From NCBI RefSeq assembly GCF_050947875.1, contig NC_134568.1, positions 202,583,729 through 202,647,728 of the forward strand: a DNA stretch of 64,000 bases. Reading direction: 5' to 3'. Positions 12,820-24,765 of this stretch are shown piece by piece (within the stretch, counting starts at the first letter, position 1; the number at the start of each line of letters is the position of its first letter). The translations under genes were made by a program, and so were the position numbers. A model generated the notes under the pieces. It did no database searches, was not told the DNA's origin, and saw nothing but the letters and a program-made list of their open reading frames with translations. Origin of the DNA: Dermacentor variabilis. Taxonomy: Eukaryota > Arthropoda > Arachnida > Ixodida > Ixodidae.

Positions 12820-13673
12820 GGGCGCTATAACGTAAACCTATTCAAACTTTTCTATTCTAATTCTGCAATCAGCACTCCACAATTGGTCAAAAAATTTTCG
12901 GACTACCCTCACTTCGCCTGTCTGTCACACGAAGTAATGAAAACCGCGAAAACGCCTGATTTCACATGGTATGTGCACAATCATTATGCATGATAATACC
13001 AAATAAAAGAAAAAAATATTTCTGATTCAACGCCTTTTTCGCCATTAGCCCTCTGCTATTGCTCAAGCGTTATCGGGCTGCGCTCACTTCTCCTGTCTGC
13101 CACACGACGTGATAAAACCGACTAAACTCACCGCGTCAAAGAGACGTGTACGCGTTAAAGACACATTAATATGCCGAACAAAACCGATTGTTTTTTTCTG
13201 AATGGCCGGGCGGTGGCCCGTTCGTGCTCACGGCAACTCCGACTGCCGGGGGCATGGATTTATTTGCTTATAATAAAACTTTTTGCATGACAGTATAACG
13301 TTATCGAGCCTTTTCGGCACATATACGGCATTGCTCTGCAAACTCTTCCTTGCTGAGGATTAGTTCAGGCGGTAATTTCAACCTTCCGTTGCACGCTGCA
13401 GCAATTTTGGACCAGCCACCGCGAGCTAATTAAGGGAAAGCGGACCCATCGCAGATGCCGGCACCACCCTCTTCATCCGGTTATCGATTTTCAGTGCGCT
13501 CGCTCGGCGCCAACGAAACCCCCTCTACTTGATAGTGCTCCTCGCCTCGTGTCAGCCAATTAGATAAGAAAAACTGCTCAGTGTAGGCAATACTATTCGT
13601 TTGAAAACAAAGTGACCTCCTATAAACGAGGACCACGTTTGATTTGGCTTTTCAGACAACGCGGCAGCTTACC

Positions 13674-13840
13674 GGCCCGTACAAAAATGAGTGTTGATTA
13701 ACCATTGATATATTGTTGGGCAATTGTTGAAACAATGGACTTCAACAAAGTTTCAAAAGCAACTGAGTTCGCTCAACATTTGCACAACAATATTACCGTT
13801 GAGTGTTCTCAATAAGTAATTTATTAGGTAATTTGTGTTG
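13674..13840. repeat. Left CAAT/GTTG-rich arm of the 13.4 kb block
   Basis: After the terminus, short motifs such as CCATTGA, TTGTTGG, CAATTG, CAATGG and CAACA recur every 8-20 bases. The same vocabulary, inverted and longer, makes up the opposite end (26640-27048). Confidence 0.55.
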
Positions 13841-14009
13841 ATTTTTGTAGTTGTTTTTTGTTGTGTAGCAGTTGAGTCCAGCCTACAATAATTAAGGACT
13901 CGCATACGAAGACATTGCAAATATTTAATGCGAAGCGTTCCAGCCTCATTCTTGTCACTTTGCGGCAGGTAGGTTCTTCTTTCGCCTCGCTTTCATTAAA
14001 ATAAAATAA

Positions 14010-14080
14010 TGTGTGACCGATGGGGAGGCATCGAACGACGGCCGTCGAGCCCGGTGCTCTAACCATTAGGCCACGAGCGC
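14010..14080 (-). repeat. tRNA-like sequence (SINE head or tRNA pseudogene)
   Basis: On the minus strand an A-box-like TGGCCTAATGG and a B-box-like CGTTCGATGCC are spaced about 34 bases apart, with GTGGCC near the 5' side able to pair with GGTCAC near the 3' side. An A/T-rich tail (ATTATTTTATTTTAA) follows. The cloverleaf is too short and irregular for a functional tRNA. A tRNA-derived SINE is most likely. Confidence 0.55.
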
Positions 14081-16300
14081 GCGCATACTCCTCTCGTTCG
14101 AAAGCCAGTAAGCTCTGAAATGCTTGGCGCGTGCGCCGCGTGCCACTTCCTCGTGCTGGCGCTACAGCTGACGCTTTGAAGCGCCTAGCTCCGGAACCGC
14201 CCCACTTTCGTAGCCGTTTTCGCTAGGTAGAAACTGCAACGTTAGACTAGCTTCATGACCGCCCAAGTTCATAACGATTTAACATTTCTTCGCCGATGTA
14301 CAAACGCTATCGTCGTTTTAACATACATTAGATGACATAGCCATTGGTACGATCCAAAATGAGCACGTTTCGGGGAGCAGAAGAATGCGAAATTCACTTG
14401 CAAACACGGTGACTGCGCGCATGTGGAGTTGCCCAAAAGTAGACACGGCGGCAGCGCGGCCGGCGATAAGACAGGCGCCGACACGCAACGACGCTACCTT
14501 TGAGCATCGGACGCGCTGTGGGAACCGTAGGATGTAAGCGCGCACACGCTGCGAACATACACGTGAGAGGTCTTCGAATTTCCTGCGACGCACACTCTGT
14601 CCGGAAATCAAATATAGTTATTTTTTATCCAACGACCGTAGTACTAGAGATCAAATAACGAACGCGCTTTGAGACCGCAGCGCGCAGCCGCTATAACCAT
14701 TGACTTCAAAGAACTTCGTATTCAGCGACAGCCTCAACAGTATCACAGCTAATCGCCGTATCTGCGGCTGCTCCCAACTCTCGCCTTGCAAGAAGCATGC
14801 GATTTATTGGAGCCTCGCCGAACTGTCGTCCTGTCGTCTCCCATGCCTGCAGATCCCGTATGTTAAGTTGAATAGAAGACGAAAGGGAATTGAAAGAAAT
14901 ATAGGTAACGGACTCTTATCATACCTTACTTGTCACCTCGTCAGCTGCAAAGGCGCTGTAAACTATTTTATCATGGTTATTTTTGTAAAAAATAATTAAA
15001 TTAGTATTAATGTTTATTTCTAGGTAGCGCTACAAACGTCAAGGTCACGGAGGAAGGAAACTCGAGAGAGGCCCTGACGTCACTCTTTGTGAAGCTAAAG
15101 GGAAGCCGGAAGTTGGCGTTGTTCGTGGCGTTGCTCCACCTATCGGGCCAGCTCTCCTCTTTTGTTTACATTTCCCGCGAAACCACGCCGCGTTGCGCGC
15201 AACCGGGCTACTCGGACGCGCGCGCTCCGCAGCAATACTAAACAATCCCCATGTCTCATTGCATTATTGCTGCCGAAGTCGTGTTCAAAGAAGTTCATAA
15301 TCAACTTCGCAAATTTGGCCGTGAGGTCGAATCGGCCGCTTTTACCAGCTTTTACTAAAATAAACATGCCTTATAAGGCTTGCCAACTGAACTGTTCTCA
15401 TCAACCGCAGGTAACGGCCGCTGCTCAGTTCTTGCGTGTTTTTAAAAGGAGATCACCTTTATCGCTGCCTTCTACTTGCTTTTCCAAGCTTGGGCATCCT
15501 GGGGCGCTCAGGCGGACTTGCGAGCCAGACGTCTGGCGATAGGAAAAAAATGTACGCATTCTCACTGCACTGCAAGAACGCACTGGAGACACGTACGACA
15601 CACCGACCCATTTGCGATCCATTTGGAGTTCATGAGCACAAACGCATTCTCGCTTGAGGAATCGTCGTGCTTTATTGAACAAAATTCGGGTGGCCGCGCA
15701 TCACTACGACAGCGCGCCGGCGAGGTGGCAGAATGTTATTTCTGTCTCCGCGTTTAGATTCATTGACTGCGGCCTGAGGTGCCTTCTTACCACGGTAAGT
15801 GAAGCATCACGGAACCAAAGTTTTGCGATAGCCGGCGCACGGTGCAGAACAGTACGCGCGTAGAACCGGCCTACGTGCGACCGTGGAACAGCCGTTTGAT
15901 GTGTTCGCAAGCGTACGTTCTGTGGAGCCTTGCTCACTCTTCCAGCGCATCCGCTAACCTTCACATCGCTGCGCTTCTCGCGCGCGCATATAAGATACGC
16001 CTGCGGTAGGGAGGATTCGTTCCTTAAGTCAAAGCAGCCGCTTCTTTCCCATCTTCCAGGATGAAGCGTCGGCTGGCAGGCGCATGGTGCCGAGGGCAGC
16101 AGAATGCACATATTCTGCGTAACGCTCTATCAGCACGTGTGTTGAGGTACACCTGTGCAGGTGTGCATGATCCTCGAACGCGCTTTGCTTAAAGGACTTC
16201 GTGCTGTCGCGAGTACTGCGGGGAACAAGCAACAGTTAAGCAAGGTGTGTTTTAATATGCACAAAAGCAAGTTGTTACTGAACACGAACTATGAATTCAA
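14081..16300. other. Unidentified stretch inside the 13.4 kb block
   Basis: No gene is supported. The part at about 15045-15250 is markedly CpG-rich and could be promoter-like or an unclassified repeat. A short plus frame from the ATG at 15251 encodes 36 residues (MSHCIIAAEVV...) with no family I know. Confidence 0.35.
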
Positions 16301-17608
16301 AACGTACTATCGGCCAAAAAAGTAAACGGACCGCGGCTTAGGTGGCCGGAGCGGCTGCGGGGCCACACCGGGGCGCTGCTATCTCGCTCCGCGCGCTGAC
16401 GGCGAGAGTGCTCCGAGTGACGCCAGACTTCGCCCTCACTTTCACGGGGGGTCTCATCACGCTTGATAAGTTTCTAGTGCGCCGTTCGGTTGCTCTGCTG
16501 CTGACGGTCGCGACGAAGGGGACCGTGCATCGCCAGTAATCCAGCACATGGCGCTGTCGTGCAGTAGCGGGTGGCCGCAGGGCATCCAACCGCGGCACTG
16601 AGAAGGAACGAAGACCCGTTGTGATTGTTGTTTTGCTTATATTCACCTTGTCTTTCATATTAGTGCATGTCGCCGGCGTCAACCACTGCTCGATTTTAGG
16701 CAACATCGCGCAAGTAGCCGGAACGGCGGCTACGGTAACGCGCGCTCTTTCACATCGGCGTGATAGAGTGTGGGAAGCGCTGCACGCACGCATGGATGTC
16801 CGAAGCTATAGCGGCGGCGCTCTCGATGCCAAGGCGACTAAGCCAAGTAAGTCATCGCGGTCGGTGGCAACTTTTCATCGCACTGAGGACCCCTTCAAGC
16901 AATGGAATGCTTCCGTGAATAAACTTTCACGACTGGCTAGTTTTTCCGATTCGTCGTCCCAATTATCTCTCCCTGGCCGTACTTTTGTAAAGTTTCATAA
17001 TGGTCTACGTATTGTAGTAGCTAATTAAAGCAGTTTTCAGAGGAGTCGCTGATATAAACAATGGATGCACTGCTGGAGACAATGCCGGAAAAGTGATCTC
17101 GATAGAAAAGCCGTGCCCTCAGCAATGCTTGGCACCTGCAACTTATCACACCGGCGTGAAAGAGCGCGCATCACCGTAGCCGCCGTTGTGGCTACTTGCG
17201 TTATGTTGCCTAAAATCGAGCAGCGGTGGACATCGGCGACATGCACTATTATGAAGGATAAGGTGAATATAAGCAAAACAACAATCAGAACGGGCCTTCG
17301 TTCCTTCTCAATGCCGCGGTTTAATACCCGGCGGCCGTCCGTTACTGTGCGACAGCGCCATGTGCTGGATTACTGGCGATGCACGGTCTCCTTCGTCGCG
17401 ACCGTCAGCACATAAGTAACCGAACGGCGCACTGGAAATTTACCAAGCATGATAAGGCCCCGCGTGAGAGTGAGGGCGAAGTCTGGCGTCACTCGGGGCA
17501 CTCTCGCCGTCAGCGCGCGCAGCGCGATAGCAGCGCCCCGGTGTGGTCCCGCAGCCGCTCCGGCCACCTAAGCCGTGGTCCGTTTACTTTTTTGGCCGAT
17601 AGTACGTT
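16301..17608. mobile_element. Fold-back element with ~480 bp inverted arms
   Basis: Arms at 16301-16780 and about 17135-17608 are inverted copies of each other, clearly over 85 percent alike by eye. Outermost bases are AACGTACTATCGGCC on both sides, read inward. If the ends are placed inside the TA (CTATCGGCC...), the flanks are a TA dinucleotide, as for Tc1/mariner-type insertion. The 350 bp centre (16781-17134) is single copy and non-coding. Mirror-image short frames occur in both arms because of the symmetry and are not genes. Confidence 0.8.
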
Positions 17609-18519
17609 CTACGTGCCACAAATACACCATATGCGCTGTCAAAAGCAGGAATCACTGACCTGCAAGGCGTTCATTGTGCAGATTCTGAAACGCATCGGTT
17701 TCGGCCTGCTATGGCCCGTTAGCATGATTCCGCCAAAGAGGGCAAAATTTCCCCCGGATATTCCTTCGTCCGTTGCAATTGCCCTGACGAGGTACATTGC
17801 GTACAGCGTTGCATGCGCGTTCATTTCACAAACTTTAGTTCCTGCTGTCCCACCTGGCCACAGCAACATCCGGGAGAGCACGGTCCAGAAAACACACCGC
17901 AACAAAACACGGAGACCAACGCAAACCTGCCCGCACGGCGCCTTTGCCACGGTACGAAACCTACGGAGCAACACGTGTGAGCGCCCATAACCATAACAAA
18001 GCCGCCATTGTGGCCCAAAGGTGTGGCCGCTACAGCACATAAATAAAGAACAGCAAAAAATGAGAACCTACTACGTCATTTCCTCCACACATTTCTCCTA
18101 GCGCGCGAAGGGAGTAGCTAGGGCCTCTCCTCAGTTTCCTTCCTCCATGCGTCAAGGTAGTGTTCGGGTGTGTGTGTGCGCACGCGTTTCTAACCGCTGT
18201 AACTTCGTTTTGAGCAGACTTTTGCAACAGTACACATGGTTACCGTTAGTTTCGTAGTCGCATTTTTTGGTCGTAGCATTTAATGTTTACACTACAAATT
18301 AGGTTGTTCTTAAAATTTATAAAGGTTATTAGATGAAAAATTATTACCTTATTAATTAGCGATGTTTCAGTGCGGTTATCTTGTCTTTGAAAGGTTTTTT
18401 ATAACTCAATACGATAGTGAAGCTGCGAACGGCTTTCTGACTCAGATACTTGGTTGCAGTTGTGCGGTGGTTCACGCCTCGCGCTTTTTGATGAAAGTAT
18501 TTTTTTCTTTTCGGACATC
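17609..18519. other. Unidentified stretch upstream of exon-like sequence
   Basis: Plus frame 17379-17990 is open for 203 codons but begins inside the fold-back arm and has no recognisable domain. This stretch could include the promoter of the exon at 18520. Nothing decisive was seen. Confidence 0.35.
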
Positions 18520-18713
18520 ATGACGTACATTTTAGTGAAATGCTTTAACGACAACAAGTGGGACGTTTATCCGTTGAAGTCGTTGACTGACCCAGCTACT
18601 AGTCTTCGACTGATGTGCGAGCCTGAGTGTTTTGATGAGTTGCGCGGCAGAGGCCATGATGCCTGTTGGAGGGAAGGCCCCCGAAACAGTCGCAGCCAAA
18701 CTTCTGCACATAG
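18520..18713 (+). pseudogene. Possible first coding exon, BEN-protein-like, frameshifted
   Basis: The ATG at 18520 opens MTYILVKCFNDNKWDVYPLK, then a region ending WREG, and GTAAGT (a strong splice donor) follows at 18714. As read, the frame continues to an unrelated tail. If one G of the run near 18675 is ignored, the frame ends APETVAAKLLHIG at a phase-1 donor, which resembles to me the N-terminal exon preceding BEN domains in many tick proteins. The resemblance is from memory of the pattern VKW...WDVYP...AKLLHIG and is not tested. The extra base would make it a pseudogene, or it may be an assembly error. No second exon was located. Confidence 0.4.
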
Positions 18714-19387
18714 GTAAGTAATCTCGTTTTTTTAACACGTAGCCTTTTTTTTCTAATTTGAAATTGACAAGCGTGAGATGTTAAGCACAGCGTTCACTTT
18801 CTTCAGGCAAACCGCATGCCCCTGAGCGAAAGCGCGCGATATAACGCTCGCCGCCGCCACTTCGTTTAAAACAATGGTAGGCGAAGAGGCAGCGGCGCCC
18901 CACGTGCGTAAAATTTCATTGCTTCGTTTGTTCCTGTCTAATAACGTTTCCTTAATTTGTATGAGAGAACACAATTGGAACATAAGGGTCAGCTTCTCTG
19001 CGCAAAGAAAATTTTGTACAGTGGCGACACCATCTTTCATAGGGGCTCACGTGAGCCGTCTAAACGCTTGTTATCGCGTTCCGATACGTGAGAGGCGCGC
19101 TGCCTTTCAAGGTATTTAGCGAGGCATTAAGAGCTTAGAACCGCGACAAATAATTGTGCAGCAGGTGTGCGGCTGTGCTACGCTTGTACCACACTCGTAC
19201 CGGAAGGCAGCGTTGCACTTCACGTTTACGCATTTTATAACTATGGCGGCCGCCGTGGCAATTTGGGGCTCGAGGTCGTAGATACGATCCCTGCAGCGGC
19301 CGCATTCCAAAGGAGCAGAATGCAAAAAAAAACGCTCGTGCATTTGCATTGTATGCAAGTGAAAAATTTCCAGAAAGTCAAAATTAA
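18714..19387. other. Unidentified stretch after exon-like sequence
   Basis: A/T- and CpG-mixed DNA with no supported gene. If 18520-18713 is an exon this is its intron. Confidence 0.35.
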
Positions 19388-19440
19388 TACGGAGTCCCAA
19401 CTACGACCTGCCTCATAATCAGATCCTTGGTTTGACATGT
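19388..19440 (+). repeat. Degenerate tick SINE 3' tail fragment
   Basis: GGAGTCCCAACTACG...CTGCCTCATAATCAGATC... matches the 3' part of the SINE at 28801-29000 and 35481-35531 with scattered changes. The 5' part is absent. Confidence 0.6.
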
Positions 19441-19944
19441 AGGACGTCAGAATTATGATTTTTTTTAATCCGTAGTGGGTCATCGTATACCATACGGTTA
19501 GTGTGATCATCTTTTGTGTCGTAGCGGTTAAGCGCGCCTCGATTTAGGTTGCGGCTAATGATGCGGCGCACCGCAATATCTATTTCGCCTCTTCGGGATT
19601 TGCGGAGAACGGCCAACCAATAAGTCGCAGCTTCCGCGCGGTGACTCTACACGGATACACAGCGCAAATGAACAGAGGTGTGGTGACGACTTCGGCAAAG
19701 AACACAGACGTTGACGGGCTCGCCTTATCGCATATCACCGCCGAAACTACCGCAGTAAGCATCTTTATCTAGCGCGGCGCGTTGCCGTACAACTGTACTG
19801 TAAGACTGTACTGTACAATTTTAATAGGCGATAACCGAAACATGCCACCGTTCTCTGGTACCTCTTTGAGCTGGACCGATCTGAATGTGCGTTGCTTGCA
19901 GAAGCGAAAGGAGCGCGAATCGGCGCGTTGTCGCCTCGAGCTAA

Positions 19945-21356
19945 TGGCGGCGAGGAGTTACGGAGTCGCCATCTGTCGGAAGCGCCTCACTTGCGTAGTA
20001 TGAGGGATCACGCGGCACGTTCCTCATAGGTTTCGCTTACGGCGCTCAATTAAAACACTACGCGGCAGCCCTCCTGGACATTTATGCAGGTACTCTCAAA
20101 ACGAGGGAAGTTTTTGACTGTCGATATAATAATCTTGGGCAAACTGAAATTATATAATCGTTTACAGACGCTATCTCTTTACCGAATACGTACCGTACGT
20201 AAGCGTCACTGCGCGCGGTCGCCGCGATGGAGTCTGCCGAACTGGCTTCTTTCGTGAAAGGTAGGCAAACGCTGAGAGTAAGCGATGTGAAATGTGTTCT
20301 TATAGTGGGCCGTCTGTATAACCAAATGGGGCATAACAGAATGGAGCCTCAATCCAGCGATAGCACGGGTTCGCAGCGACCCACTGCGCGTCTGCATGCA
20401 TGTCCGCTCACAATATTTTGCTTTCGCTATGAGCGCGTTTTCGCACCATGCCGTGAACTTCAGGCCGCAGAATATGAGCATTTGACAGTAACCATTGTTG
20501 CGTGGACGCTATCAGAACTGTTGTAAAATAATTCCGTTATAGAGATTTCGATGCCTAGCTACGGCGACTGTGATGTGCTGTCGCGACGATTCAATCTTTT
20601 TTTTTGTCTTCTAAATTCTTGGACATTTCAATATTATTTCTCAAGTTGCATCGCACTGTATGTTTATCGGTCTTCTCAGCGTGCGAATTCCCTCCGCTTG
20701 ATTTTCGTAATCCAGTGCATTAATTCATAACACAAACATGACCATATGCCGTGCCTTTTTTTAATGTGCGTCTTACCGCTCCGTTTCCGTTCCAGTGAAA
20801 TTGCCACTATCTAGCGTCAACAAGTTCATAAACGAAACCGTCATGACATTAGCCGGGCAGCGGGCGAGCGTCTCAGCACGCGTTTTCTGCTACTCACCGA
20901 ACATCGCGCAGTCCCGGCGCCGTAGCAGAAATGTTCCTCGCGTCTGTGCTTGCTGCATTCCCAAGTTGTAGCCGATGGCTCTCTGCCGGTTCTAAATTTC
21001 GCCAGCCAAGCTTCACACAGCTCCTTGCCGTGTGACTACGTGTGAATAAGGCTGACACCGGGCTCCGTTACGTGCGTCCGGCACTGCGGCACCGAGCAGT
21101 AGCCTACCATGCTGCACGCCTCCAAAGGCAGCCACTACCTATTATAGTACTTTCAAATGTTGTCAAGCATACACCCGAGGCGGTAAAGCCTCACCACTTA
21201 ACCAGAACCGCGGCGCAGGTGGGACTTAAAACTTTCGTTTTCAGCTCGCTTCGGCGCTTCCGAAGCAGCCGCTGCGGCCGCTGTGTCCACGTGATCCCTC
21301 ATGCCACGTCACGCCGATGGTGGCGCTAGCTTTTCCAGTGGTCGAGCTCGCCGCCA
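19945..21356. mobile_element. 1.4 kb element, copy A of a direct pair (DT2)
   Basis: The left end starts TGGCGGCGAG and the right end finishes CTCGCCGCCA, its exact inverse. About 57 bases inside both ends is a second matching inverted motif, ATGAGGGATCACG. The 1412 bp is repeated in the same orientation at 21418-22822 with roughly 90 percent identity by eye. An ATG at 20227 followed by about 12 codons and a GT sits in both copies, but no convincing protein is coded. It is a likely non-autonomous DNA transposon. Confidence 0.65.
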
Positions 21357-21417
21357 GTCCGACGTAACGCCTGCGCGCGCGCACGCTACGTCACGTCGGC
21401 GAAAACGACCGCTCTAT

Positions 21418-22822
21418 TGGCGGCGAGGAGTTACGGAGTCGCCATCTGTCGGTAACGCCTCCCTTGCGTAGAATGAGGGATCACGCGGCGCGCTCCTCAT
21501 AGGTTTCGCTTACGGCGCTCAATAAAAACACCACGCGGCAGCCCTCCAGGACATTTATGTAAGTACTCTCAAAACGAGGGAAGCTTTCGACTGTCGATGT
21601 AATAATCTTGGGCAAACTGAAAGCACAGAATCGTTTACAGACGCTATCTCTTTTCCGAATACGTACTGTAAACGCCACCGCGCGCGGTTTCCGTGATGGA
21701 GTCTCCCGAACCGGCTTCTTGCATGAAAGGTAGGCAAACGCTGAGAGTAAACCATGTTATATATGTTCTTATAGTGGGTTGTCTGTATAACCAAATTGAG
21801 CATAACCGAATGAAGCCTCACTGCAGCGATCGCATGGGTCCGCAGCGACCGACTGCGCGTCTGCATGCATGTCCGCACACAATGTTTTGCTTTCGCTGTG
21901 AGCGCGTTTTCGCACCGTGCCGCGAGCTTTAGGCCACAGCATATGAGCATTTCACAGTACACTAGCAGCCATTGTTGCGTGGACGCCACAGAACTGTTCG
22001 AAAATAATTTTGTTATAGAGACTTCGACGCCTACGGCGACTGTGATGTGCCGTCGCGACTATTCAATCTATTTTGTCTTCTAAGTTCTTGGACATGTCAA
22101 TATTATTTCTCAAGTTGCGTCGCACTGTATGTTTATCGGTCTTCTCAGCGTGCGATTTCCCTCTGCTTGTTCGTAATCCAGTGCACTAATTCATAACAGA
22201 AACGTGACCATATGCCATGCCTTTTTTTAATGTGCGTCTTACCGCTCACTTTCCGTTCCAGTGAAGTTGCCAGTATCTAGCATCAAGTTCATAGACCAAA
22301 CCGTCATGGCTTTAACCGGGCAGCGGGCGCGGGCGAGCGTCTCAGTGCGCGTTTTCTGCTACTCCCCGAACATCGCAGTCCCGGCGCCGTAGTAGAAATC
22401 TTCTGCGCCTCTGTGCTTGCTGCATACCCGAGTTGCCGCCGATACCTGTCTGCCGGTTCTAACTTTCGCGAGTTAAGCTTCACGCAGTTCCTTGTCCTGC
22501 GGCTACGTGTGAATAAGGCTGACACCGGGCTCCGTTGCGTACTTCGGGCACTGCGGCACTGAGCAGTAGCCTACCATGCTGCACGCCTCCAAAGGCAGCC
22601 ACTACATATTATAGTACTTTCAAATGTTGTCAAGCGTACACCCAAGGTGGTAAAGACCAACCACTTAATCAGAACCGCAGCGCAGCTGGGACTTCAAACG
22701 TTCGTTTTCAGCTCGCTTCCGCGCCTCTGAAGCAGCCGACGCCGCGGCCGCTGTATCCACGTGATCCCTCATGCCACGTCACGCCGACGGTGGCGCCAGC
22801 TCTTCCAGTGGTAGAGCTCGAG
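21418..22822. mobile_element. 1.4 kb element, copy B of a direct pair (DT2)
   Basis: Direct repeat of 19945-21356, separated from it by 61 bases. The left end TGGCGGCGAG is intact; the right end (GAGCTCGAGG) is degenerate. Shared landmarks include the blocks at 20590-20790 and 22080-22230. Either two insertions of one family or a tandem duplication would explain it. Confidence 0.65.
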
Positions 22823-24004
22823 GTCAATAGTTGGGCGCACCGGCGCAGCCAACGTAACCGGCGGCTTCCGACGCACCCCGACGGGTCCGGCGCCGATACG
22901 GTTCCTGAGCCATTCGCGCGTCGGAGTCGGCGGAACTCTCGCACCACAATGCATTGCGCGCGAAGAAAAAGGCGCCTACACAACTCCGCGGGCGGCTTTT
23001 GCGGACGGCGCGTGACTTGGCGAACTTTCTGCGCATGCTCCGTAGATAGCAGCCGACGGCGCGCGCGTTGAAGTGATGGCATCTGGGCTAGCGCAGCGCA
23101 ACCGACGTAGCGTGACTGACCGCGAACGACGCTCGCCCGCGCGACGTTGGACTATAAACGTGCCTTAAGCGTTGCCGAGCACCGTTTGCACGGCGAAGAA
23201 TGACACGTGCATGAAGCTATCTCACTGCGCAGACGCTACCGCGGAAAACGCGGAAGGGCGTGTACGCGACGTTCTGCACACAAATCGCGTGGGATGATCG
23301 GAGCCACACCGGAGCGGTTACTAAGCTTCAAAGAAGCGATACATGTTCTCACTCGTACAGGCACGCTCGCATCGCTCTCGGCGTATCTTTAGGTCATTCC
23401 TGCTGCTGGGCTTCTATCCAAAGATTCGATATCAACTTCGTATCGGCTATGCACTGTCGCGTGGTCCTTGGTTCTGCGAGAGAGTGGGGAATATTTTCCC
23501 CCGCTGTGAAACATCGCTGTGCGTGTCTTAGCTAACACTTACCGTAGCAACCCATTTCTTCCTTTTCTCGATGGCACTCGTAAAGAGTCGCAAATTTGTA
23601 CTTTCCAGTATAGTGTGTACTTCTATTTCGTGCGTAGTTATGTGCAGTGTGTGGCAGATTCTGTGGCAGATCTCATTTTCTGTGCTCATTCCCTTCTCAC
23701 AAGTTACGCATGCAGCAAATTCCCAGGTGCTAAAGTGTTCTACGTCAAGAGCAACATGGCGTCGCGCAAGAGACACCCGTTGATATGTGGCTGATTCACT
23801 AGGAAGCTCGCATCTCTGTTGGCACTCTCCATCAAGTGGGATTTTTAACTATTTTTGTGCTGCTCTGTCGTGTACTAGCTGCCGCATGGACGCTGTGAAG
23901 GCTTACTTTCGATTTGCTCTGGCTTTTAGTAGTAAAGGATGGGCTACCTTTTGAGGGGAGGTATTTCCTTTTGCTTGAGAGAATGTTTACCAGCCTAACC
24001 AACT
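22823..24004. other. Unidentified stretch, no supported gene
   Basis: CpG-rich at 22830-23250, then A/T-richer. Open frames on both strands in the GC-rich part are compositional. No domains are visible. Confidence 0.4.
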
Positions 24005-24765
24005 GATACGTGCGTACTGGAAACAGCAGTGCGAACAGAGGCGGACGACGAAATAGGTAAGAGCACACACGAGCGCAAGCTGAACTAAAGGTTTATTTTT
24101 GAAGACAGTGGTATTAAAGACACTGGTCAACTTGACAAAGGTAAAAAACCGTGCATGCGTGGCAGGAACAGCCACGTGCGACAGGAAAAAAATATGAAAA
24201 ACCCATGTCATGTAGAATAAACGTGCGTGAAAAACGAGAAATTTCGGATAAATCTTTCGGAAAAGCGAAATATTTGTCTGATAAGTAGCACTACCCATCG
24301 AGAAATACTCTTTTGAGAACTGCAACTCTTTCCCACTAAGGGCGACAAATAACTTGGTTATGCATTTGTTTCGTTTGGGATCAATAAATATTGCTTCTGG
24401 AACTCCTCTGGTGTTGCGGTATAGGGCACAAAGAACGATTGTTTCATCACAAAGACCAAAGTGCAAGAGGACTTATGGAAGCATTATTTATTGATCACGA
24501 AGAAAAAATTCATAAGCAAGATTTCTCGAGCCTTAGTGGGAAAGAGTTGCTGCAGTATTTCTCGTTAATATCGCTTACAGGACAAACCTTTCAGTTTTCA
24601 TGTATTTTTTTGTTAGTTTTTGACGCACATGTTTATTCTACAGGACGTCGTTCGGTCCTTCTTTGTTGTGCCGGGCTGTTTCTGCTGCGCATCCATGGCT
24701 TTTTCTTTGTGAAGTTGGCCAGTGTGTTGAAAACCTTTTGTCTTCGCGAATGAACTTCTAGTTGA
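24005..24765. mobile_element. Penelope-like terminal repeats, head-to-head palindrome
   Basis: Left arm about 24060-24420 and right arm about 24440-24745 are diverged inverted copies; for example GTAGAATAAACGTGCG on the left matches the inverse CGCACATGTTTATTCTAC on the right. The outer left sequence (ACACGAGCGCAAGCTGAACTAAAGGTTTATT) resembles the inverted end of the Penelope-like remnant at about 57870-57960. No endonuclease or RT remains. Interpretation as a pair of Penelope terminal repeats is inference. Confidence 0.55.

Noticed and set aside
14010..14080. Functional tRNA gene
   Set aside because: A- and B-box-like blocks are present, but the arms do not form a regular cloverleaf and the spacing is short. 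A SINE head is more likely.
16338..17567. Pairs of similar 65-150 residue frames suggesting a duplicated gene
   Set aside because: The similarity comes from the inverted arms of a fold-back element, and the frames occur on both strands with no domain.
17379..17990. 203-codon plus-strand gene
   Set aside because: It starts within the fold-back arm and runs into unrelated sequence, without motif or splice signals.
20206..21989. Similar frames in 20206-20481 and 21555-21989 as possible paralogous genes
   Set aside because: They lie in the duplicated 1.4 kb elements. They are open on both strands, with no initiation or splice context that favours coding.
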